Origin: SHVO01 sp041919675
Lineage (GTDB): Bacteria > Pseudomonadota > Alphaproteobacteria > Rhodospirillales > Rhodospirillaceae
Assembly (NCBI GenBank): GCA_041919675.1
Contig: JAYRTJ010000101.1
Location: 1-12,362 of the forward strand
Reading direction: 5' to 3'
Length of the DNA: 12,362 nucleotides
Made by a program: the position numbers and the translations under genes. Numbering within the stretch: the stretch's first letter is position 1; each line of letters opens with the position of its first letter. Positions 6,616-12,362 of the stretch are shown here, piece by piece. The notes beneath the pieces were generated by a model. The model worked only from the letters and a program-made list of their open reading frames with translations, had not been told where the DNA came from and ran no database searches.

Positions 6616-6623
6616 TCCTCCTT
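6616..6623 (-). promoter_or_regulatory. Strong ribosome binding site of the PRC-barrel gene
   Basis: AAGGAGGA on the minus strand, 5 nt before the ATG at 6610. It is the best Shine-Dalgarno match in the window and suggests a highly made protein. Confidence 0.85.
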
Positions 6624-6654
6624 CAGAGAGCTTTGGAAATAAAGCCGGAAGGCT

Positions 6655-6680
6655 AACGGGACCCGCAAAACGTTTGTTCC
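6655..6680 (-). promoter_or_regulatory. EcfG-type (general stress sigma factor) promoter
   Basis: On the minus strand, GGAAC (6680-6676) and CGTT (6658-6655) are separated by 17 nt. This matches the known alphaproteobacterial EcfG consensus GGAAC-N16/17-CGTT. It is placed to start transcription near 6648, giving a leader of about 38 nt before the PRC-barrel start. Both elements are exact, which makes a chance match in this position unlikely. Confidence 0.8.
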
Positions 6681-6913
6681 GGCGGCGCTGTTACATTCCA
6701 CGCGCAGAACCGGCGCAAAAAACGCGACAGGTCACAGCAATTTCATCTGTCACATTTACCAGTTGTTCCCCCAGCGAAATTTCAGTTTTCTGAAGGCATG
6801 CTGCCGCGCGGGTGGTGGACGCCGAATTGCTTCCCGTCTCTCGCGTGTGCTTTTTCGCGCGGCGGCCGCAACTGGTTTCAAGCGGGGCCGGACCATATTC
6901 AACACATGACAAA

Positions 6914-6930
6914 CGGCCGTATTCCGGCCG
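6914..6930 (+). promoter_or_regulatory. Hairpin next to the ribosome binding site of the S9 peptidase
   Basis: CGGCCG (6914-6919), loop TATTC, CGGCCG (6925-6930): a 6-bp all-GC stem whose last base begins the GGGGGAA ribosome binding site (6930-6936). The start ATG is 4 nt after that site. The hairpin could limit ribosome access, or it may be chance in GC-rich DNA. Confidence 0.4.
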
Positions 6931-6940
6931 GGGGAATTTC

Positions 6941-8887
6941 ATGAGAAATGCCATCGCCGCAATCGCGATTGCGGTTACATGCGCCTTTTCGCAGGGCGCT
7001 TTCGCCGATCCCAACATTTACGGAAAATTGCCGGGCCTCGACAGCATCGATCTGTCGCCGCAGGGCACACGTTATGCGCTTGTCGCCGAGATCGGCGGAC
7101 AGCGCCGCCTGCTCGTCATGGACGCCAAGGCGGACAAACCCGTGTTCATATCCGTCGTCCCGCCCGCGAAAATCCGCGGCCTGCGCTGGGCCAGCGAGGA
7201 CCATCTGTTCCTGGAAATAAGCGACACACAGAACATGCAGGCCATGTTCGGCGCGACACTGGAAATCTGGAACGTGCTGTGGATCAACGTCAAAGACAAA
7301 AAAGCCGGCTTCGTTTTCAATGACGATCCCAGTGTCGCCGACGCGGTCTTCGGGACTTTCGGCACCTCGCAGGTGGATGGAAAGACCTACGCCTATTTCG
7401 GCGGCATTCCGCTGCGCCGTTCCACCGCGAGCCGCGCGGGCTACGATTGGGATCCGTCGATGGACCGCGATCTGTTCCGCGTCGATCTCGACGACGGCGA
7501 TGTGCGGAGCGAAGCGCGCTCCGTGGAAGACGGCAATCATGATTGGATCGTCGGGCCGGACGGCAAGGTCGCCGCGACCGCGATCTTTTTCACCAAGGAC
7601 GGCACCTGGCGCCTGCATGCGGGCGAAGGCAAGAACAAGCCGCTGCGCGCGCTAAAGACACCGACCGGTGAAATAGGCCTTTCGGGGCTGGGCCGCACGC
7701 CTGGCACCGCGCTGGTCGTCGATCACACAGGAGAAGAAGACCAACTTCAGGAAGTGAACCTCGCAACCGGCGAACAAACCTTGCTGCTTGAGGAATATGG
7801 TGTCGAAGGCATGATCTTCGACCCGGTGACGCGCCTTCTGATCGGCGCGCAAATCGGGGAGAATCCGGGCGCGGTGTTCTTCGACCAGGCGCTGGACGCG
7901 CGTTGGCGCAGCATGCAGAAAACGTTCCCCGGACTGAACCTGCGCCTCATTTCGTGGGACACGGGCCTCAAGACCGCGATCGTGCGTTCCGATGGGCTCC
8001 GTGATTCGGGCACGTTCTGGAAGGTCGACATGGCCACCGGCGTCAGCAAGGTGCTGGGCAAAGCCTACCCCTCCATCGGTCCGACGCGCGTCGGTCCGAC
8101 GCAGATGGTGAAATACAAGGCGCAGGACGGCCTGGACATGGAAGGCGTGCTCACCCTGCCCGCCAACGGCCAGACCAAAAACCTCCCTGTCGTCGTCATG
8201 CCGCACGGCGGTCCGATCGGCCCCTTCGACGGCATCGGCTTCGACTGGTGGGCGCAGGCCTATGCGGACGCGGGTTATGCGGTGTTTCAGCCGAACTATC
8301 GCGGCTCGGGTGGATACGGCGCATCGTTCCGCGACGCCGGTTACGGCGAATGGGGCGGCAAGATGCTGTCGGATATCTCCGACGGCCTCAAGGCCCTGGT
8401 CGACGCCGGCACCGTGGATCCAAAACGCGCGTGCATCGTGGGCGCCAGCTACGGCGGTTACGCCGCGCTCGCGGGCGTGACGGTCCAGCAGGGCTTTTAT
8501 AAGTGCGCCGTGTCCGTGAGCGGGATTTCGGACGTTTCGAGCTTCTATTCATGGATCGTCAACAACGTCGGCCGCCAGACGGCGACCTCGCGCTTCTTCC
8601 GCACGGCGGTTGGGGCGGTGGGCCGCAATCAGAACGTCATGACGGAGATATCGCCGGTCACCTTCGCGAAGCGGGCCGACGCGCCGGTGCTGCTCATCCA
8701 TGGTGAAGACGACACCGTCGTGCCGATCGCGCAGAGCGGCATCATGGAAGGCGCGCTGGAGAGCGCGGGCAAGCCGGTGGAGTTCATCCGCATGAAGGGT
8801 GAAGACCATTGGCTGTCGACAGAAGCCACGCGCATCGAGATGCTGACACACGCGCTGGCCTTCGTGAAAAAGCACAACCCGGTGTAA
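6941..8887 (+). CDS. Secreted S9-family (prolyl oligopeptidase-like) serine peptidase
   Basis: Probably cleaves small peptides in the periplasm as a dipeptidyl- or acylaminoacyl-peptidase. Exact specificity cannot be read from the sequence. It has 648 residues. A signal peptide (MRN, a hydrophobic run, then AFA-DP) is probably cleaved after residue 22. Residues of about 30-400 form the beta-propeller-like part. The alpha/beta-hydrolase domain runs from about 415, with oxyanion HGGP at 422-425, nucleophile S503 in GASYGGYA, D591 in HGEDDTVVP and H623 in GEDHW, so the triad is complete. The ATG at 6941 is chosen over a possible GTG at 6812 because it directly precedes the signal peptide and follows GGGGGAA. 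The gene stands alone on the plus strand and converges on the peroxidase gene 9 bp away. A 15-bp tandem duplication gives GPTRV-GPTQM before the catalytic domain. Confidence 0.93.
   Translation: MRNAIAAIAIAVTCAFSQGAFADPNIYGKLPGLDSIDLSPQGTRYALVAEIGGQRRLLVMDAKADKPVFISVVPPAKIRGLRWASEDHLFLEISDTQNMQAMFGATLEIWNVLWINVKDKKAGFVFNDDPSVADAVFGTFGTSQVDGKTYAYFGGIPLRRSTASRAGYDWDPSMDRDLFRVDLDDGDVRSEARSVEDGNHDWIVGPDGKVAATAIFFTKDGTWRLHAGEGKNKPLRALKTPTGEIGLSGLGRTPGTALVVDHTGEEDQLQEVNLATGEQTLLLEEYGVEGMIFDPVTRLLIGAQIGENPGAVFFDQALDARWRSMQKTFPGLNLRLISWDTGLKTAIVRSDGLRDSGTFWKVDMATGVSKVLGKAYPSIGPTRVGPTQMVKYKAQDGLDMEGVLTLPANGQTKNLPVVVMPHGGPIGPFDGIGFDWWAQAYADAGYAVFQPNYRGSGGYGASFRDAGYGEWGGKMLSDISDGLKALVDAGTVDPKRACIVGASYGGYAALAGVTVQQGFYKCAVSVSGISDVSSFYSWIVNNVGRQTATSRFFRTAVGAVGRNQNVMTEISPVTFAKRADAPVLLIHGEDDTVVPIAQSGIMEGALESAGKPVEFIRMKGEDHWLSTEATRIEMLTHALAFVKKHNPV
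8076..8105 (+). repeat. 15-bp tandem duplication inside the S9 peptidase gene
   Basis: TCGGTCCGACGCGCG (8076-8090) is followed by TCGGTCCGACGCAGA (8091-8105), identical in the first 12 of 15 bases. It keeps frame and encodes GPTRV then GPTQM in the link between propeller and catalytic domain. Confidence 0.65.
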
Positions 8888-8896
8888 CTTCACGGG

Positions 8897-9379
8897 CTAT
8901 GCGCGGACGGCTTTCTCGATCGCCCGCCGGACACGCTCGGTGTCCGGCGGCGTGAAACAGAAGAACCAATCGGCGAGCTTGCCGTCGCGGCCGATGAGAT
9001 ATTTGGTGAAATTCCACCAGGGCCGGCCGAGAAGGCCCGCCTCGCGGCCCAGCCATGTGAACAGAGGATCGGCGGCGCGGCCGCGCACATGACGTTTTTC
9101 CGACAACGGGAACGTAATCCGGAAGTTCCCTTCACAGAAAGCCGCGATCTCCGCGGCCGTGCCGGGCTCCTGACGGCCGAAGTCGTTGGACGGCACGCCG
9201 AGGACCACGAGACCGCGCTGCCTATATGTGTCCCACAGCGTTTGGAGCCCAGCATACTGCGGGGTGAAACCGCATTTCGAGGCGGTGTTGACGATCAGCA
9301 TGGGCCGCCCCGTAAACGAGGCTAGATCCATAACCTCGCCCCGCAAGGACGTGAGGCGAAAATCATAGACCGTCGTCAT
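8897..9379 (-). CDS. Glutathione peroxidase family protein, probably thioredoxin-dependent
   Basis: A thioredoxin-fold peroxidase of 160 residues that reduces hydrogen peroxide or lipid hydroperoxides. It has no signal peptide and is probably cytoplasmic. Seen: NTASKCGFTPQY with peroxidatic C36, Q70 in GRQEPG, and W122-N123 in WNFTKYLIG, which complete the family tetrad. There is cysteine rather than selenocysteine. A second cysteine, C82 (AAFCEGNF), lies 46 residues after C36, the place of the resolving cysteine in thioredoxin-dependent members such as the Drosophila enzyme. The common FPCNQFG cysteine is replaced (VPSNDFG). The ATG at 9379 overlaps the ABC exporter stop as ATGA with no ribosome binding site of its own, so it is probably translated by coupling. 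The 3' end holds a strong inverted repeat. Family sure, electron donor inferred. Confidence 0.94.
   Translation of the reverse strand: MTTVYDFRLTSLRGEVMDLASFTGRPMLIVNTASKCGFTPQYAGLQTLWDTYRQRGLVVLGVPSNDFGRQEPGTAAEIAAFCEGNFRITFPLSEKRHVRGRAADPLFTWLGREAGLLGRPWWNFTKYLIGRDGKLADWFFCFTPPDTERVRRAIEKAVRA
8924..8950. repeat. 11-bp perfect inverted repeat in the 3' end of the peroxidase gene
   Basis: CCGCCGGACAC (8924-8934), loop GCTCG, GTGTCCGGCGG (8940-8950). It codes for the PPDTERVRR part of the peroxidase. It is also 37-63 nt downstream of the stop of the converging S9 peptidase gene, so it would form a hairpin at the 3' end of that transcript. No T-run follows on either strand. Confidence 0.65.
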
Positions 9380-11223
9380 GGGGCGGAGCGCAAAACGGCA
9401 TCGTCGCGAAAGCCCCCTGACTGGCGCTTCCAGAGACGCGCATAGGTCCCCTTCGCCGCCAGGAGCGCCGTATGCGTGCCGGTTTCAACGATGCGCCCCT
9501 TTTCCATGACGATGAGGCGGTCCATTTGGGCGATGGTCGACAAACGATGCGCAATGGCGATGACCGTGCGGCCTTCCATGAGCGAGGAAAGCTGTTCCTG
9601 AATAGCGGCCTCGACATCGGAATCGAGCGCCGAGGTCGCCTCGTCGAGCACGAGGATCGGCGCGTTCTTGAGGATGACGCGCGCGAGCGCGATACGTTGC
9701 CGCTGTCCGCCCGAAAGTTTCACACCGCGCTCGCCGACCTGGGCATCGAACCCCTTTCGGCCCTGCCAGTCTTCGAGCGTTTCAATAAACTCGCGCGCAT
9801 GGGCGCGTTCGACGGCTTCGCGGATTTCCGCATCGGTGGCGTCGGGACGGCCATAGCGAATGTTCTCGCGGATCGAACGGTGGAGGAGCGAGGTATCCTG
9901 GGTGACCATCGCGATATTCGCGCGCAAGGTTTCCTGCGTCACATTCGCGATATCCTGGCCGTCGATGAGGATACGCCCGGAATCGACGTCGAAGAACCGC
10001 AGGAGCAGGTTGACCATGGTCGACTTGCCCGCCCCGGAGGCGCCGACAAGACCGATGCGTTCGCCGGGTTTGATGGCGAGATCGATGCCGTGCAGGACGC
10101 CGCGGGCGGTTCCGTATCCGAAGTGCACGTTTTCAAAGGTGATCGCGCCCTTGCCGACGTGGAGCGGCTTGGCGCCCTCGCGGTCGCGCATCGTGCGCGG
10201 GGTGGCGATGGACTTGATGCCGTCCTGCACGGTGCCCACCTGTTCGAAGATGGTCGTGATGCTGCCGGCGACCCAGCCGGACATGGACACGAGTTGCCAC
10301 GAGAGCGGCAAAGCCATTGCGACCACCCCAACCTCGAACACGCCGCGCGCCCACAGCGCGATCGCGAGACCGGCCACGCCGATGACCATCATGGCGTTCA
10401 GGGCCGTCAAAAACGTGCTGAAGCCGGTCATCAGCCTTAAAAGACGGTGATAGATGACGGTGTGTTCATCCATGCTCGCGCGCACGAAAGCGTCTTCGTC
10501 GCGCGGTTTGGCAAAGAGCTTCACCGTCAAGATGTTGGTATAGCTGTCGACCACCTTGCCCGTGATCGTCGAGCGCAGTTCGGATACTGCGCGCGAACGG
10601 TCGCGCATGCGCGGAACGAAGTATTTGAGCAGCACGACGTAAGCCGCGAACCACGCGATGATCGGCAGCGTCAACCGCCAATCGGAGCGGGCGAGCACGA
10701 TGATGGCGCTGGTCCCGTAAACGAGGATGTACCAAACGGCGTTGAATGAGGCGACCACGCTTTCGCGCAAAGACGGTCCGGTTTGCATGATGCGATTGGC
10801 GATGCGCCCGGCGAAGTCGTTCTGGAAAAACGCCCATCCCTGACGCACCACATGCCAATGGCTTTGCCAGCGCACGAGATTTTGAAGGTTCGCGGCCAAT
10901 CCTTGATTGGTGACGAGCCCGTGCAGGAACACCGCCGTGGGGCGGGCGAGCAGCTGCACCGCCGCCATGCCAAGAAGGATCCTCCAATGGTCGCGGAAAA
11001 CCTCCTCGGGCGTATGCCGTGAAACCAGTTCGACGATCTTGCCGATGAAGATTGGAATGAGCAGATCGAGGAAAGCGACAATCGAACCCATCACGAACAG
11101 CGCGATCAGCAGCCCGCGGGTCTGGCGCACGAAGTGCCAATAAAACGCCATCAACCCCGCCGGCGGCGGCTCGCCCGCGGTGTCCTTTGTGGGATTCAGG
11201 AAACGTTCGAAAAGGCGGAACAC
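9376..11223 (-). CDS. ABC exporter, fused permease and ATPase (ABCB/MsbA-like)
   Basis: A half-size inner-membrane exporter of 615 residues that works as a dimer. Substrate cannot be told from sequence. Six membrane helices lie at about 38-60, 82-103, 157-178, 184-203, 266-291 and 297-320, with a typical exporter loop DFAGRIANRIMQTGPSLRES (136-155). The ATPase domain has Walker A GASGAGKST (394-402, K400), Q-loop VTQDTSLLHRSI, signature LSGGQ (503-507), Walker B ILVLDE with D527 and E528, and H-loop H559, so it should be active. The GTG at 11223 is taken as the start but has no clear ribosome binding site. An internal ATG at residue 25 is possible, which would leave the first helix intact. 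It overlaps the peroxidase gene by ATGA, so both are one operon and may share a role in oxidative or thiol stress (inference). Confidence 0.93.
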   Translation of the reverse strand: MFRLFERFLNPTKDTAGEPPPAGLMAFYWHFVRQTRGLLIALFVMGSIVAFLDLLIPIFIGKIVELVSRHTPEEVFRDHWRILLGMAAVQLLARPTAVFLHGLVTNQGLAANLQNLVRWQSHWHVVRQGWAFFQNDFAGRIANRIMQTGPSLRESVVASFNAVWYILVYGTSAIIVLARSDWRLTLPIIAWFAAYVVLLKYFVPRMRDRSRAVSELRSTITGKVVDSYTNILTVKLFAKPRDEDAFVRASMDEHTVIYHRLLRLMTGFSTFLTALNAMMVIGVAGLAIALWARGVFEVGVVAMALPLSWQLVSMSGWVAGSITTIFEQVGTVQDGIKSIATPRTMRDREGAKPLHVGKGAITFENVHFGYGTARGVLHGIDLAIKPGERIGLVGASGAGKSTMVNLLLRFFDVDSGRILIDGQDIANVTQETLRANIAMVTQDTSLLHRSIRENIRYGRPDATDAEIREAVERAHAREFIETLEDWQGRKGFDAQVGERGVKLSGGQRQRIALARVILKNAPILVLDEATSALDSDVEAAIQEQLSSLMEGRTVIAIAHRLSTIAQMDRLIVMEKGRIVETGTHTALLAAKGTYARLWKRQSGGFRDDAVLRSAP

Positions 11224-11263
11224 GGCAATAACAGGAGATCATGCGGCCGGAAGCGGCGTGGAC

Positions 11264-11292
11264 TTTGTGCGCCAGCGCCGGAATCCTGTCAA
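11264..11292 (-). promoter_or_regulatory. Weak candidate promoter of the ABC exporter-peroxidase operon
   Basis: On the minus strand a perfect TTGACA (11292-11287) is followed after 17 nt by CACAAA (11269-11264), a poor -10. It lies in the 129-nt gap before the exporter gene. The good -35 and position are suggestive, but the -10 does not support it strongly. Confidence 0.3.
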
Positions 11293-11320
11293 ACGCGGCG
11301 ATAGATCCCTTCGTTACATT

Positions 11321-11365
11321 GCTTAAAGCTTGGGGGCTTAAAGCTTGGGGGCTTAAAGCTTGAGG
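11321..11365. repeat. Three tandem 15-bp repeats covering a stop codon
   Basis: GCTTAAAGCTTGGGG occurs at 11321-11335 and 11336-11350, and with one change (GAGG end) at 11351-11365. Each unit contains an AAGCTT palindrome. The outermost copy holds the last codons and the TAA stop of the single-domain regulator on the minus strand. Because 15 is a multiple of three, the other two copies repeat the same in-frame codons and TAA. Confidence 0.95.
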
Positions 11366-11724
11366 ACCCGGCGGAGGCCGTATTCGAATTCCTGGACGGT
11401 CAAAGGTTTCTGCAAGACTTCACGCCCGGCCCACCGGCCGTGCACACCGTCACGGCCGTATCCGGTGATAAAGACAAAGGGAATCCCGCCGTTCTCCAAT
11501 CTTTCGGCGATCGGAAAAACGGTTTCGCCGCTGATATTGACGTCGAGAATCGCGAGTGCGGGCAGCTTGGCCGCGACCAGGGCGAGACCGGCGTCGAGCC
11601 GCGCCGCGTGGCGCACGCTGGCCGCACCGAACTGTTCCAGCATCTCCTCGATGAGAAAGGAGACCATTGTTTCATCCTCGATCAGCAGGACGTCCAATCC
11701 TGCCAGGAGATTAGAGCGCGGCAT
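11353..11724 (-). CDS. Single-domain response regulator (receiver only)
   Basis: A 123-residue receiver without an output domain, so it probably acts by protein contact or as a phosphate relay or sink. Seen: acidic E16 and D17 in LLIEDE, phospho-acceptor D61 in AILDVN, T87 in FVFITGYG and K106 in LQKPL. The F-I-T-G-Y-G segment resembles the FATGUY-type receivers known from alphaproteobacterial stress signalling, where such proteins work with HWE or HisKA_2 kinases. Its start lies 15 nt after the stop of exactly such a kinase, which makes a cognate pair likely. A moderate GAGAGGG ribosome binding site precedes the ATG. The C terminus (RRVLKL) and stop lie in a triplicated 15-bp repeat. Its place in the general stress pathway is inferred. 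Confidence 0.92.
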   Translation of the reverse strand: MPRSNLLAGLDVLLIEDETMVSFLIEEMLEQFGAASVRHAARLDAGLALVAAKLPALAILDVNISGETVFPIAERLENGGIPFVFITGYGRDGVHGRWAGREVLQKPLTVQEFEYGLRRVLKL

Positions 11725-11739
11725 CTCTGGTGGCCCTCT

Positions 11740-12362
11740 CTAAAGAGCGATCTCAATAATGCATCGCAGCCCTTCCGGCAGGAAGGACGCGGTGTAGCTG
11801 CCACGAAGCTCGTCAATCACGGCGCGTTCAATAAATTTCGTTCCATAGCCCGTCTGTGCCGGCGGCTGCACCGCAGGCCCTCCCGTTTCGATCCACGTCA
11901 GACGCAACCGGTCCGGAGCGGGCAACGACCAGGACATATTCACCATGCCTTTCCCGGCGGACAGCGCGCCATACTTGACCGCGTTCGTGGCCAATTCATT
12001 CACGACCATCGCCAGCGCAATCGCCACTTGAGGCCGAAGGGCCACGTTTGGCCCGTCGATATTGGCGCGCACGGAATTCGGCCCCGCGTAAGGCGCGACG
12101 ATAGAGCGAACGATATCTTCAAGATGCGCGCCCTCCCAACTCTTATTGCTGAGCACATTGTGAGCGCTGGATAGCGCCTGAAGGCGCGCGTCGATCCCCT
12201 GACGCGCCTCCGGCGCCGTGCCCGAATTGCGCAGGCCCCGCCAAACAATCGCCTGGACCGAAGCCAGCGTGTTTTTAACGCGATGATTGAGTTCGTTGAT
12301 GAGGAGTTCGCGGTGTCCCTCGGCACTCACGAGTTGGCGGGCGATCCTCACCGCGAAGTACC
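11740..12362 (-). CDS. HWE-like sensor histidine kinase, 5' end cut by the window
   Basis: Only the C-terminal catalytic part is visible, about 207 residues. The reading frame stays open through the window end, so the GTG at 12351 is probably not the true start, and any PAS or other sensor domain lies outside. Seen: the phospho-acceptor histidine in ELNHRVKNTLASVQ (codon at 12285-12283), the ATP-domain N box NELATNAVKYGALS, the W-x-E motif in LTWIETGGP, and GYGTKFIERAV. This is the HWE/HisKA_2 class common in alphaproteobacteria. The histidine that usually begins the N box of true HWE kinases (H-E-L-A-T-N-A) is Asn here, so it sits between the two subfamilies. It is followed after 15 nt by the single-domain regulator, its probable partner. 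Confidence 0.93.
   Translation of the reverse strand, partial: YFAVRIARQLVSAEGHRELLINELNHRVKNTLASVQAIVWRGLRNSGTAPEARQGIDARLQALSSAHNVLSNKSWEGAHLEDIVRSIVAPYAGPNSVRANIDGPNVALRPQVAIALAMVVNELATNAVKYGALSAGKGMVNMSWSLPAPDRLRLTWIETGGPAVQPPAQTGYGTKFIERAVIDELRGSYTASFLPEGLRCIIEIAL

Larger units (their letters stand above)
6611..6940. other. 330-nt divergent intergenic region
   Basis: Lies between the PRC-barrel gene (minus) and the S9 peptidase gene (plus). The left part holds the PRC-barrel ribosome binding site and EcfG-type promoter. The middle holds two GTCACA copies (6731-6736 and 6749-6754) and a TTCAG-tttt-CTGAA inverted repeat (6781-6794). The right end has a CGGCCG/CGGCCG hairpin (6914-6930) against the peptidase ribosome binding site. 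I found no convincing promoter for the peptidase and no coding sequence. Confidence 0.6.

Noticed and set aside
6731..6754. Two GTCACA copies as a regulator binding site upstream of the S9 peptidase
   Set aside because: Short 6-bp matches spaced 18 nt apart, with no known regulator fitting. Likely by chance.
6812..6940. N-terminal extension of the S9 peptidase from a GTG at 6812
   Set aside because: The 43 added residues would bury a clear signal peptide. The ATG at 6941 has its own ribosome binding site.
9472..10440. Plus-strand open frame of 322 codons opposite the ABC exporter ATPase domain
   Set aside because: Antisense of a complete ATPase domain. Composition is typical of shadow frames.
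1..12362. tRNA, rRNA, CRISPR array, insertion sequence or phage genes
   Set aside because: No cloverleaf-like segment, no regularly spaced repeats with spacers, no transposase or integrase, and no terminal inverted repeats were seen. The window looks like ordinary chromosomal DNA apart from the points listed.

Overview
The window is GC-rich, densely packed bacterial DNA and most likely alphaproteobacterial. The main reasons are an HWE-type histidine kinase beside a single-domain receiver with an F-I-T-G-Y-G motif, and a GGAAC-N17-CGTT promoter of the EcfG general-stress type in front of a small PRC-barrel gene. This placement is inferred from gene families and promoter type. No rRNA or tRNA is present to confirm it.

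Left half (1-6189, all minus strand). One tightly packed operon reads, in transcription order, hemA (glutamyl-tRNA reductase), hemL (glutamate-1-semialdehyde aminomutase), a membrane histidine kinase, an OmpR-family response regulator, hemC (porphobilinogen deaminase) and hemE (uroporphyrinogen decarboxylase, cut by the window start). Four of the five junctions are 4-nt overlaps or a 12-nt gap. A two-component system is therefore built into a tetrapyrrole operon and is translationally linked to hemC. 5-aminolevulinate is made by the C5 (glutamyl-tRNA) route, whereas most alphaproteobacteria use ALA synthase. A sigma70-like promoter lies before hemA, insulated by a terminator from the PRC-barrel gene upstream.

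Middle (6193-8887). A PRC-barrel stress protein on the minus strand, with terminator, strong ribosome binding site and EcfG-type promoter, is followed by a 330-nt intergenic region. Next comes a secreted S9-family serine peptidase on the plus strand, the only clear plus-strand gene here.

Right half (8897-12362, minus strand). An ABCB-type exporter overlaps a thioredoxin/glutathione peroxidase gene by 4 nt. The peroxidase gene converges on the S9 peptidase with only 9 bp between stops, and an 11-bp perfect hairpin lies in its 3' end. Upstream are a single-domain response regulator and a 5'-truncated HWE-like histidine kinase, which form a second two-component pair.

A small recurring theme is short tandem duplications whose period is a multiple of three. 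One (15 bp x3) surrounds the stop codon of the single-domain regulator. One (24-bp period) surrounds the hemL stop. One (15 bp x2) lies inside the S9 peptidase. No mobile element, CRISPR array, tRNA or rRNA was seen.
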